Assembly: GCA_002197995.1 (NCBI GenBank)
Contig: NGZR01000007.1
Location: forward strand, 702,399-766,398
Reading direction: 5' to 3'
Source of the DNA: Gaeumannomyces sp. JS-464
Taxonomy: Eukaryota > Ascomycota > Sordariomycetes > Magnaporthales > Magnaporthaceae
Length of the DNA stretch: 64,000 nucleotides
Shown: piece after piece, positions 1 through 11,433 of the stretch
Position numbering within the stretch: position 1 is the stretch's first letter
Layout: each line of letters opens with the position of its first letter
Program-made: the position numbers and the translations under genes
The notes under the pieces: model-generated
Database searches by the model: none
What the model was told of the DNA's origin: nothing
The model's input: the letters and a program-made list of their open reading frames with translations, nothing else

Positions 1-1922
1 CCGTTTGGTCCAAGTGCATGCCGTCTTATGTAACCACACCAGACAGACGTGCGTTCTTTTGCACGTTGCCCAAGGCGCGCTGCGACCGGCCGGCCAAACC
101 TGACACACTCTTGCTCACCGCGCCGCCACGGCCCAATCAGATGAGCCCAAACAACCTTCTGCCAAAACAGCAGCAGCGGGCACGAGGCAAAAGGAGAACG
201 GCTGCTAAAGAATCGTGCCCTCGTCCCAACACCACAGCCCCCCGGCCTTTGCGTGCCACGCTAGAGCCACGGCCAGGCTAGGCCAGACCTGATTTAGAAA
301 GCGCCCCGTCTCGGGGCTGGCTGTTCGCTCCCTGGTAGCCTGCAAGGCCATGTGCTGTTGTACGTAAACGTCGATCCGCCACTAGCAGGCCACCGAGGCC
401 ATCCTCCCATCAATACGACCCTTGATACTCGCTCTTAGCCTCATGCAGCACTCAGGGCCGGCAACGCGCTCGACTCCTGTGTCAGAACCTACTACTATCG
501 GAGGCACGCTAGAGCAAAGACGATGTCGCCCGTCCAAAGGGCGAGCGTGAATGCCTCTCCCTCCGTCAGCTGACATTTGGAGATGCGCCGAGGTCTTGCC
601 TGATCCATGCCAATCCACACCCGTACCTGCCTACTGTGTACTTGATGCTGCTGACAGTGCTACCGTATCCTCCCAGCCTACCAGGCACACACACACCTTC
701 GCAAAGCCAGGTCTTTCCAACACTCCAACGCAAAACGGCATGTATGCCGACACTAGTCGTGCTAGCGTGGATGGGTGCCCAGCAGAAAGAAGCTCCCCCG
801 ACACCACCGCCCAGACACACAAACCCCACCGGCACCACAACCGGTTCTTCGCAAAATGATCACCATCCATCTGGGCATTCCAGAACCACCAATATCACAC
901 GGTATATCACTTCCACTTGCTTTTGCGCGGTGCATACATGCAGTAGCATCGCAGGGCATGGTTGAGACAAGGAGGGGTGCCCCTCCCCTCATTTCTCACC
1001 TCCTTCTCCATTTCGCCCTGAGCTGCCCAAGCTTGCTTGACACGACCCCCAAGTCCAGACCACACAGGTGTGTTTTCTGGCGGGTTATCGACGGGTTCCC
1101 TCGCTTCGCTTGCGTGCCCTTGGGGGACTTCCCTTCTCTCTCATGTCATGCCTTGGACCCTGAAAAATGCCGCTACTCGTCATATGCCATCCTGTCCCTC
1201 ATCGCCATTGCAAAGTTTATATCACGCTATGGAGAGTTTTCCTTGTTACTTCCATACTGCCGGGAACAGGTCTGGCGCAAACTCGGCGATTTTGTCGACG
1301 CCTGTCAGTCCACCCCCTGGGCCCCTTCATCGGTTGCGTCGTCACCCTCTCGGTCTAATTGGTGCGGACAAGTGGCCAAGAATCACCCCGCTGCCCGTGA
1401 CCGGCCCTGGCTGCCGCCCTCACCTGACTGCGGGGAGCGAGGGGAAAAGACCTCTTTTCCCACCATCCCCGTCCCAGCAGCGGTGGGCTTCTTGGTCCGT
1501 CGCCAGGGAACTGGCAGGCACGCACCACTGCACTGTCGTGCAACAAACACGCATCGACGAGGGATTGCACAGGTGCCGCCCCATATCTCCCGCCCCATCT
1601 TTTTTTTTTTTACCAGTCCCGTCCTGTTTGTTTTGTGGGCAGAAGGGAAGGAAAGGGCTGTTCTGGAAGGGCTTGGCAGGAGCTCCCCCAGCTTAACCAC
1701 CCCGACCGACTCGACAAACTCTCCAAATCTTGATCGCCCATATCATATCGCGATCTGTGCAACCTGGGCGTCGCCGGCCAGCTACCTACCCCTCCCCTCC
1801 CCGTCGTTTCCTGCCCTCCCCTTTCCCAAACTCTGTTTTTATGGCCTCTTTACACGCGCGCACGCATAAACACTAACGGTCAGACAAGCCGAGATTGTCG
1901 TTCCCACTTTCGCCGGCAACGA

Positions 1923-1950
1923 TTGTGTGTGTCTGTGTGTGTGTGTGTGA
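1923..1950. repeat. GT microsatellite
   Basis: Interrupted GT dinucleotide repeat in the gene-free left end; no coding role is seen. Confidence 0.8.
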
Positions 1951-2798
1951 TGTGATTTCCAGCACTATGCTCGCATGACCGTTTGGAAGCGAGGGGGCTA
2001 CGTGTGACGTGCGGATTAGCTCGCCGTGGCGCTCTTTTTGCTGCCCCCAGCCTCTTTGTCAGGTCCGACAATGCTTGGGGAATCCGTTCCAAAACAAGAA
2101 GGGAAAGGTCTCAAATGTCGCGTGGTGTTCTCCTGCGCTACAGTGCGCACTATCCAAGCTCGGCAAGCCTGGCCTGGCTCCGAATCCCTGAATAAGGCAG
2201 ACGCGCTACCGAGGTGCCCTGCACGGCACAAGAGTCAGGCTTTTCGATTTACCACAAAAGATACACGTGGGTTTCCTCTCTTTACATGTTGCTCCCGCGG
2301 GACGACTCAAGTTGCTTTGGCCTGTGCACGGCGGGAGGGAGGGAGGGGATAGAAGCAAGGACAGTGGAAGCAAAAAGAAGAAGGGGAACAAACAAAAAAC
2401 AGAAAGAAAAAGAAGAAAAAGAATGGTGGATTATGGGGGTGTGAGAGAGAAAAACCCACGTGGCTAAACAACCGTTAAGGTTCGAACAAGAGTTTGATCT
2501 TGGTAATGGGATGCCGTGCCGCGGGAAGGGAGAAGCTGTAGAAAGAAAGAATAAAAATGACGCCCGCTGCTGGGATGTCAATTCCTTCTAGGCGACTTCT
2601 TCGGAGGATTCGATGCATGGCGCAGCCCACACCACCTTTTCCTAGCCCCAAACAGCGACAACGCACAGTACATACAGGAGTGCTCGTTCAAATGAGTAGT
2701 GGCTACAGCTACTATGCATGTACACCTCTATCTTGGACGCTCCGTGCTCAAAAGGAGGGTGGAAAACGAGACTGGCATAGCCTGCCTCGCCGGCCCCC

Positions 2799-2818
2799 GG
2801 GGGGGGGGGGGGGGGGGG
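2799..2818. repeat. Poly-G run (20)
   Basis: Twenty consecutive G, directly preceded by five C at 2794-2798. It is one of five G or C runs of 19 bases or more in this window. The true length is uncertain because such runs are hard to sequence. Confidence 0.85.
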
Positions 2819-3401
2819 CAGCAATCAGGGCTCGGCGGTGACGATTTACGGGGCTGGGGGAGCGAAATGGCTCTCGGCAGCAAATGAGAGCTCACTCACT
2901 CACTGTCCCGTCTGGCTTTGCCTGCCCCGGGCGTCGCCGCCTTTGCCGGCAGAAGTCGGCCGCCGCCGCCTCAGCTATATGTTATGTCGTGTGTGTGTGT
3001 GGTTTTCGCTCCTACTGGACAGCCGCCGTGGGAAGCGAGACGGCGCGGGGAATAACAACGCATCAAGCCTACCATTCCTTGTGCGCGGAGTGCCCAGCCC
3101 GTACGACAAAACGGCGGTGAGACAGATTAAACGCCACAGCAGGAACCGAGAGAAAAAAAAAACTGAGTGCCCGGAAGAGACTAAACAAAAAGTACCCGTG
3201 GCGTAGATCCCCGGCAGGCAGTCCGCCCCGATCCCCCACGGTCAATCAGCCGACGGGAGGGGCAGCAAGTATGTATGTACGTGTATGCAGTGCGTGCAGG
3301 AGGGGATCCTCGGTTTTGCTGGTTCCTTTCGTCCCTCGGGATCCCCGCGGGTACTGAGGGAGAGCGGTGTGTCGCTTGTGAGGGGTGATCAACCACGAAC
3401 C

Positions 3402-3409
<8 letters not shown>

Positions 3410-3454
<45 letters not shown>

Positions 3455-3464
3455 GCGCGCGCGC
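3410..3464. repeat. CA microsatellite followed by CG repeat
   Basis: About 21 CA dinucleotides followed by a short CG dinucleotide tract; the region before it has CCCA-type repeats. It is intergenic. Confidence 0.9.
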
Positions 3465-4689
3465 AAAGACACCACAGACGTCTTACCCTTATCTCATCAG
3501 CATGGAATCGGGGCGGAGTGCGACGAAGAAGAAGAAGAAAAAAAAAAGCAAAACGTGGTGCAGGCTTCTGTTGTGTGTTGCAGCCCATCAGCTAGCTCCA
3601 CATGCCTGCCCATCCTCGTCCTCCCCATCCTCCTCCTTCACCACCTTCACCACCCCCTCCCCCACAGCGCGAGGCTCGCTCAGAACCGAAGCTAAACCCA
3701 GCAGCAGGCTAACCCAAGAGGGGGGCATCTCTCCGAGGGCTGGGGATCTTGGCTTGCAGGCATGAAAATCCGCCAAGGAGCGCCTTTTTCTCCTGTTCCT
3801 TTTTTTCGGTGTCATCTTTTCCCCATATCCCTGGGTTGTGATTTTGTTTTGTTCTTCCCTATACAGCTAGGCGGGTTGGCTTCCTTCCATCTAAACCGTG
3901 TTCGACCAAACGGCAATATCGGGCAAGTTGGTGACGCGAGTGTTCTGGAATGGAAGATGAGACCCAGACTACCTAGGCACTAGTGGCAAGTTGACGTCAC
4001 GCCTGCGTGATGCAGGAGCAGCATGGGTGTGTCAGGAGCCAGCTAGCAGCAGGGAAGAGGTGAGTGAGGGGGGAGGGGTGGATTGATGATGGATTGATGA
4101 TAGGGAAAAAAAAATCTAGCAAAGGTCGTTGTCGTCTGGACTAACATCAAGGTCCTGTCCTGGCTAGCACAAGTGAGGCACCCACCATAGCAGCTGAGTA
4201 CCCCTGGATCAAGGTACACATGTGCACTAAGCACAGTGGCGCTTCCATGTACTGGACGCTGCACCTGCTGCATCCTGTTTCAAAGCCGGGGAAGTCCCTG
4301 GCCTCGGCGACGTCCAGGGATCAAGCCATTTCGGGCTTCTTCCCGCTGTGTCGCCGAAGGGCCATGTGCGCCTCGTCTCTTGGCAATCCCTGCCACCAAT
4401 TGATAAAGGGGCTTTCTTTCCAACACACCCGCACCGGCCATCTCGCACTAGCGCTATGAACCTTCTCTGTTTTGCAACCACCACTCATGTCGCCCTGCAA
4501 AGACGGGTCTAGGCCAGGACCCTGGCGACACTGGCCACGAGACGCACGCGGTGGCTGCTGGACCCTGGGGGCATACCACGCGAGATCGACAAGTCGTGCT
4601 CGATGATGGTGTGGCAAGGGGCGCAAAGCACGGGCGCCATGAGCGTCACCAGCCGAGTTTCGGTCCAGCACATGGACGGCTGAAGGAGC

Positions 4690-4691
<2 letters not shown>

Positions 4692-4732
<41 letters not shown>
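4692..4732. repeat. Poly-C run (41)
   Basis: Forty-one consecutive C in non-coding DNA, the longest G/C homopolymer in the window. A run this long may form G-quadruplex or i-motif structure, or its length may be an assembly artefact. Confidence 0.85.
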
Positions 4733-6043
4733 AGAAGAAAAAACCACAGGACGACCCGGGCTCGTCCGAGCAAGCAGCAGCCAATGCCAGTAACTCTGGG
4801 ATACTCACCGGCCTTCTCGACAGACATGTCGCCCAATCTCATACCAACCGAAAGAGGGCAAAATGCAGAGGGGCGGGGGCTCGGATTTCTTCCCGGCTCG
4901 ATGCTTGTAATAATCTCGGCCTGGCAGCAGCAGCTGTCCGCACCTCGTCGCCGAACGGAAAGCTCCGTAGCCGGCAGCAAAGATATTCGAGACTAAACGA
5001 CGTGCATTGCATATGACCTTTGTTCTCTCCTTTTCTTTTTTGCGAGGTCAGCGTCGTGCGTTCGCGCGAGTGCCGAAGGGGAAAGATTCTAGAAAGGCTA
5101 AAAAGGAAGGGATGGAAGGTGGAAAGGGACGAAGCTGCACGCAAAGAAGACCGGGGTCGGCGGTTTCGACACGGGGCACGGCATGCCACCACCTGCAGGG
5201 GAAACAAGATGCGACGGCAAGGAGGGGGTGAATCTCTGTCGTTGCCACATGTCTCGTTGGGCAGAGTTTTTGGCCCAATCGCTGCCCCTCGGAATCGCAA
5301 GGCTCTGGCCGTGTGAGCGCCCGCACTCCCACGCCGTGGCGCACATGGAAGCACGCCGATCCCAGATGCAATGCGATCGAGCTGCGCAGAAAGATCAAGG
5401 AACGGCACGTCGGACGCAGCATGCGTCTGTTTGTGTTTCTTGTGGCTGAAACCTACCCTCTGTCAAGCCAGAGCCACACGGCCGGAACTACCCGCATCAA
5501 CGTGTCCCGGGGACCTCGCCTAGCGGCCGAGCTCCGGAGGCGCTTTGGCCCTTGGGCAGCAGCCAGACCCGTCACCACAAGGTTTTGATGGGTGCGTCGT
5601 GCGTGGTTGAAACCACGTCAGCGATGCAAAAGCAAGCAGTCGGGCAGGCAGGCGGGCAGGAAAATGGACAAGAGGCCTGTGGTCTGTTTGCCTTTGCGCT
5701 CGCCCGCCCCGGTCGGTTTCCTGTCGCCGGCGTGGTGTCCACTAGACCGCTTCCGTGGCCAGGCCGCCGTAGCCGCGGCCGCAGTTCCCTCCGACCACCC
5801 CCTGTGTTCTCGCGTCGCGCAGAAATTGGAGGGTTGGGCAGCGCTGGCACTAAAGGCATGGCAATTTTTGCCGGCGGCAAGGGGCGCTTGGTTACGGCCG
5901 GCAGCGTCTTGGAGTCGCGTATTGGCGCGCGTCGAGTGGTGAAAACCCTCAGCCTGCGCAAGCTAGCAGCCTGGGTTCTGGGTGGGCAGGCAAAAGCACT
6001 GTAGTTGCGCGAGCTGGGCTTGCTGCAGGACATGACGGGGGTT

Positions 6044-6121
6044 GGAGATTTGGATGCGTTGTCGTGCATTCAGGTCGTGGCTGGAGATTTGGATGCGTTG
6101 TCGTGCATTCAGGTTGTGGCT
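6044..6121. repeat. 39-base tandem repeat, two copies
   Basis: Two adjacent copies of a 39-base unit (6044-6082 and 6083-6121) that begin GGAGATTTGGATGCG and differ at one base (C versus T near the end of the unit). The unit length is a multiple of three, so a minus-strand frame shows a 13-residue peptide repeat, but no gene is supported around it. Confidence 0.85.
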
Positions 6122-7318
6122 GGCGCCAGGCGTGTGCAGATGTCGACATATGGAAGCCGGTCAGGGCGCCTCGTCGGGCGGTGAGCAGCCCGAAACTGGA
6201 ATAGTAGTGGCGTTCGCCAATCTCCGTCGACGGCGGTGACCCATGCGTTCTGTGTCGGGAGGTTGCAGACGCCGCACGCCTCTCCCGAGTGAGAATTCTC
6301 CGCGCACTTGGTTCTTGATGGCGTAGCAAGCGGCCGAGGCAGGCCTCTCACGTGTGCGACAGGGAGATATCAGGGAGTGCGGCGGGTAGCGCTAGCTGGG
6401 CTCGCTGGGCTGTTGAGCAGCTAGGGCTCCTTGGGGAAGGCATCTCGGAAGGGCACTGATCAATCGGAGGTCCTCGTCCTTGAGTGAATACGAGGTGCGT
6501 GTCCTCGCCCCGATCCGGTAGGTATCCTTTAATCAGCCCAGAGGCAGCCAGCGTGCAACGGAATGAAATGAGCTGGGGAACCGAGCTTTTCCTCCTTCAG
6601 GGCGCCCGCCTGGCCGCAGTTGTCGATCTGTGGGAGGATACTTGTGAGTGCTAGGCAGCAGGGCGTAGGTAGGTACCTAGGCTAGAATAAACCGGGCCAT
6701 GAAGCCGCGAGAGGGAGGCTGGATGCATGAGCTGCGTAGAAAAAAGAATCCAATAAGGCGGTCGGTTCCTTTTGTGGCTACCGATATCTAGCACAGCCTA
6801 CCGGCCGCTCTTGCCTTGTGGTCACCTTGGGACTGAGGCGGGGTCCGTCGAGGCGCAGGGCTGAACGAATGTGTGACGGGAAAGAGCAAATCAAACGCTC
6901 TCCCAACGCCGCGTGCTCGAGATGGGAGCTGTGATTCGCCCATCCACCCGGCTGAAGCGTCCCTCCCGATATTCATCCTCCAGCGAGCAATGCGTCGCGT
7001 GCCCCCAAACTCGCGGCGCCGAGCACGATGCGGTCACCGAAGGAGCGCCACAGTGAACCATTGATGGAGGTCAGCGGCGCCCGTCGTGTTGCACACAGCC
7101 TTGTCTACCTACCTAGACGGCAGACCGAGGCAGGCTGCGCCCAAGTGGCCAGGTGGGTTGGCGATGATTAGCAAGCGACCTGTAGATGGATAAATAGATG
7201 GATTCACCGAGTAGCTCTCTGCCCCACAGTCTTTCGGGTCGATGTCGTGTGTGTCCCCCTTCTTCTGCCGCTTTGCATCGCCTCTCCCTTTGGCTTCGGG
7301 TGCCCTCCAGTGTCCAGC

Positions 7319-9386
7319 ATGCTCCACGCAGCCGGAGAGGAGAAGAAGGGCATCCCGCCTCCGCCGCCTCCTGCGCAGAGGTGGCTTGCCGGAGACAGCA
7401 GCTACCAGCGGCTCACAAGCCTGCTCTGCGCCTCTGATCCTCGGCTCAGCAGCCGAGATCCCAAGGCGACCATTCAGAAGATACCCTGGTGAGTTGTACA
7501 AGCCGGCCCTCCAAAGTCTAGCAACGTAGCGTAGCACAACCTGAAACTGACCCCTTCCTCATTTGCGCCGCAGGAACGACTCCGGTGTCCGAGCCCTGAC
7601 GATGAGGCTGGGCGCGGACAACAGGTTCAGCAGCGAGGCCGAGCTCACGGACCCTGCCGACATGGCCGCCCGGCTGGCCAAGCACGCGTCGGAGCCCGGG
7701 AGGCGGACGGTGTGGATCGTCGAGGGCCTCGGCCCGGCCGTCGTGGCCCTCTTTGGCGGCCACTTCGGCCTGCACCCGTCCATGTTTGTGGAGCAGGAGC
7801 GCGTCGTGGTCATGAGCAAGAAGCCCGACGGCGAGAGCGACGGCCTCCCCTTGCCCTCGGCCCTGCGCGCCCGGGACTACACGTGCCTCAAGTACTTCGA
7901 GGTCATGTGCATCGACCGCCGCCCCGCCAGCTTCAGGCTGGTGTGCGGCGAAACGGGCCGCCACATCGGGGTCTCGCGCGACGACGGCGTCTTCAACGAG
8001 GCCATCGTGGTCAGACGCAAGGCTACTTCCTGGAGCAGGAAGAACGAAGACGGCGGCTGGGATTGTGAGCTTGACCATCCCCTATTTTCACAGCATGTGT
8101 TTGAGTAACCCACCCCTCCTTGGAAGGTGCCATGGCTAACCGGCTGTAACGGCCAGGCCTGATACTATGCGACCCTCCCGTCAGGCGTGTTCGCACGGGA
8201 GAGGACTACAAGGACGAATACGCTGTCAAGACAAAGCCATACCAGGGCGGCTACGTCGACTTCGTCCCCACCCGCCGGGGCCGCCCCCCGCCGGGTGCCA
8301 GCGGAGCCGCCAGGGCCCGCCCCGGACCAGCATACTCGACGACCTGGCCTTCTACCTGCGCGAGCACGCGGGGCCCCTGGTGCTGCCGCCCCGGGAGAGG
8401 CCGGGAGCGACGACGACGGCGGCGGCGGCGTAGCCGCGGATCCGGACGCGGTGGTCGGCAGCTTCCTGCGCAAGATTGTGGCGTCGCATTACCTGCGGCA
8501 GGCCGAGCACCTCCGGGCCGTGCTGTCGCAGAACCAGCGAGCGCTGAGCCGCAAGATCGACCTCGCGTCGCTGCCCATGGACAAGGTCGAGGACCTCTGG
8601 AGCGACACGCAGGCCTGGGAGCGCCGCACGGCCGAGTACTGCGAGGACCTCGAGGCCATCATGATGCAGCTCGGCATCCCGCTGGAGCAGCCCGACCTCT
8701 CGTCACTCGCGGTCGGGTCCTGGACAAACCCGGCGTCGGGCGCGAACTCGCCCTATGCCGGCATCGGTGGCGACGACGACGGCGACGCCTTGGGCACGGG
8801 CGGGGGAACAGACGGCCGCGGGGCCCGCCGCATCCCGCCAGCCGCCCGCTCGCGGCGGCAGCGGGAGCTGTCCCGGTGGCTGGACCCGACGCTGGACTTC
8901 CAGTTCCTGCACCTGCGCTTCTCGGAGCTCCGGCGGCGCGTCGAGTGCATGAACGGCGCCGTGACGGGCCTGGCCTCCATCACGGGGAACCGGCAGGCCC
9001 ACAGGGAGCAGCAGCTCGCCCTCGAGACGGCGCGCCGCAGCATGCGCGAGACGAACCGGACCAAGGCCGTCACGCTGGTGGGCCTGATCTTCATCCCGCT
9101 CGCCTACGTGTCCTCGCTGTTCAGCATGACCGACTCGTACGCGCCCGGCGGAAGGGACTTTGCGGTATACTGGGTCGTCGCGCTGCCGCTTATAATCCTC
9201 GTTCTGAGCATGTACTATGTCCTGGATTTGGGTTACACCGACGACGACAACGAGGGGAACGGCTCGACCTGGTCGCTCAAGGTCTTCCTCGCCGCTATGA
9301 AGATAAAGCTGCGGTGGCCCCGGCGGCGGGAAGGTGGACTTGATGGCGCAATTCCGGTGTGGGAAGGAAAAGCATTGGGAAGGTGA
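7319..9386 (+). CDS. CorA-like divalent-cation transporter family protein
   Basis: Membrane protein of the fungal CorA-like (Mg2+ transporter) superfamily, about 630 residues. The model has three exons: 7319-7488, 7574-8064 and 8157-9386. Both introns have GTGAG donors, and the phases join TG/G (Trp) and T/GC (Cys). The N-terminal half is a soluble domain; a YVDFVPT segment follows the second intron. The C-terminal region is helical (LRFSELRRRVECMN, SMRETNRTKA), followed by two membrane segments, VTLVGLIFIPLAYVSSLF and FAVYWVVALPLIILVLSMYY, the CorA topology. The classical GMN loop motif is absent; the loop reads FSMTD. Exon 3 changes frame twice, near 8285-8330 and 8385-8410, each consistent with one missing base in GC-rich runs. 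With two bases restored the exon sum is a multiple of three. Transport activity is inferred from family only. The start ATG at 7319 is the least certain part. Confidence 0.75.
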
Positions 9387-9803
9387 TACATGCCCATAGA
9401 CGCTAGCCAACCGATTTCTCTCGTGCTTTTTCTCCAGGAGGCTCAAAGATGCGAAAAGCACCCTGCTGCCTCCAGAAGGACCGCTGCTGACACACGGGCA
9501 TGTCCAGTTCCGCACATGGCTTGCTTGACTTTGAACATTGGCGACATCTGCTCTCGAGTGGTATTGTTTTCTTGTTTCGCTTATTCGACTTTTCGCTGCC
9601 TACGCTTCCCGTTACCCAATAAGATTCCCATCCAACCATCAACTGCGCTTGTGCGTGCCAGGTTAGTGCCCATGGAAGAGTGCCGCCGACAGAATCACAC
9701 CAACTGCTAGCCTGCAAATCTTCTTGGCCAACCCCGTTCTCTTGTCAGGAATGAACCCAAGACTTCTTTCCTCCACATTTGTGCCCCTGGCATCCCAGCC
9801 GGG
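9387..9803. other. Convergent intergenic spacer
   Basis: Short spacer between the 3' ends of the CorA-like gene and the F-box-like gene; it presumably contains both 3' UTRs. I see nothing else in it. Confidence 0.6.
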
Positions 9804-10757
9804 CTACTGGTGATGCGCCCATCGCAAATCCTCCTTGGCCGAGCGACACCCGCACGGCAGCCCGTGGCCCAGGAACTTGTACGCGGGCGCCTTCTTGCCG
9901 CGCATCGTGAAGAACAGGTCCAGGCGGGGCAGCCAGGTGGTCCTGGGCAAGGGCGGGGCCACGGACACGGCCACGCGCGCCACGTCGAGGCCGAGCGCCG
10001 CGCGGGCGGCGCCGTCGGCCTCCGCCGGCACCCTGGTGGGCTTGAAGACGACGGTGGCGAGGCCGTCGCACAGGCGGGCCAGCTCGCGCATGTACCCGCG
10101 TAGCTCCTCGGCTTCGAACGAGCCCCTGTCGAGGAGGGCGGAGCCGTACGCCTCGAGCACGACGTGCCGCACGTGCCGCACCCAGGGCGCCGCTGGGAGT
10201 CGCTCCATGTGGCGGGCGTTCATAGGCACGCAGAGCAGCGTCTCGCTGTGGCTTTGCCGAACGCTGCGTTCCAGTCGGGCGTCGTGGTCCAGGAGCTGCT
10301 GCTGGTGGCGGTCGGGCTCGCCGCCGTTGTCTGGTGCCGCTGCCGCTCCCGGAGGAGATTGGCCCCTGGGGTCTGCTTTGCGTGTGGCTGGTGCTGCCCC
10401 CTTGCTCCTCTTGATGTCTTTCAGCGCCTCGGCGGCGAGCCGGCAGGAGAGCGCGACGTTTAGGAAGTTGGCGTCTACCAACTCCCCCGAGATGTTCAGG
10501 GTATCCTATATAGTAGCAGGTTAGTTGCTGAGCGTTTGATTGGACCAAGGTGGTTGGCACTGTAGGACAAGTGCAGGAGCAATGGAGAAGCAAAATGGAC
10601 GGTGCCAACTTACGTCTGCGAGGGACATGATATTCACGTCCACCAACATGGCACGGCGGAAAATCTCAAGCTGGAGTTCCGTAGGGAGTCCCGTAAACCG
10701 AAATAGACACTGGCCGCTGGGCTCCGGCTGAGACGTTGTGAGCTGTATGTTGGCCAT
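9804..10757 (-). CDS. F-box/2EXR-like domain protein
   Basis: Predicted protein of 281 residues in two exons: 10757-10614 and 10505-9804. The intron has a consensus GTAAGT donor and a TATAG acceptor, in phase 0. The N-terminus contains FRFTGLPTELQLEIFRRAM, the pattern of fungal F-box-like or 2EXR domains (hydrophobic, LP.EL...I). Such domains in ascomycetes usually sit at the front of fast-evolving proteins; when they are true F-boxes they act as substrate adaptors of SCF ubiquitin ligases. The rest has a low-complexity Gly/Ala/Pro stretch (about residues 85-110), then a moderately hydrophobic C-terminal half with no domain I recognise. The frame is intact across both exons. The function beyond the domain pattern is unknown. 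The gene is convergent with the CorA-like gene. Confidence 0.7.
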
Positions 10758-11433
10758 TGTTTCGCAAACTTTCCAAGTGGCGTGATAGCCCGATGAGTCT
10801 AGGGCGGATGTGAGGTGAGTGTGTTAGGACTCCAGTTGTTTGACGCCTGGTTGCTTGTTTGCTGTATTGCACCGAGAGATAACCGTTCTGGAACGTCTCG
10901 CAGAGCTTGGGGGTGTGCGGTGATGAAGAGGTGGAGAGGATGTCAACCGGAGACAGGGGATGAGACTGAGGAACGGAGATAGTTGGTCATGAAGGAAAGC
11001 TAGTACAGCCACCGATCACATAAACGCACTTGTCAATCTATATCCGTTTTGTTTCTCCGGCAGACAAATAGCCTCCCTTTGACATTATCTGCAGCCTGTC
11101 GGCTCCAGCCTGTTGTAGGGGACAGTCATCAAGCACATAGGAATCGATAACCAGAACGTAGAATGGGAAAGCCACCGTGCAATACAATGGATCGCATATC
11201 AGGCATAGCAGGGATAGTTTTGTCAAGTGGAATATCAAAGTAGTATTACTTCTGCAAAACCCTTTTCTCTTCCTTTCCCTGTTTATCTTTCTAATTTACC
11301 ACAACATGTGATGTACCCGACAAGATCAAAGACTGCACTGTAGCCTCATATTTGAGTACTGGTTAACGATTCTGGCTATATAGATGACCGCCTATTGTGC
11401 CGTGCCCCTGGTCCTATCCCATCTTGGAGCTTG
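10758..11433. other. Intergenic spacer upstream of the F-box-like gene
   Basis: It should hold the promoter of the minus-strand F-box-like gene and the 3' UTR of the MFS gene. No conserved open frame or RNA gene is seen. Confidence 0.5.

Larger units (their letters stand above)
1..7318. other. Gene-free left end, low-complexity rich
   Basis: I see no supportable gene here. Open frames exist on both strands, but they begin at non-ATG codons or have compositionally biased translations with no recognisable domain. The stretch holds a GT microsatellite near 1923-1950, a run of 20 G at 2799-2818, a CA/CG microsatellite at 3410-3464, a run of 41 C at 4692-4732 and a two-copy 39-base tandem repeat at 6044-6121. 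Purine- and pyrimidine-rich tracts recur (for example 2335-2440). It is probably spacer plus promoter or UTR of genes outside or at the edges of the window. Confidence 0.5.

Noticed and set aside
775..1869. Open frame of 364 codons on the plus strand
   Set aside because: It begins with GTG, its translation is Pro/Ser/Arg-rich without any domain, and C-rich DNA favours stop-free frames. No splice-supported extension was found.
5572..6069. Minus-strand frame of 165 codons
   Set aside because: No domain, biased composition, and it overlaps the 39-base repeat and other equally long frames.
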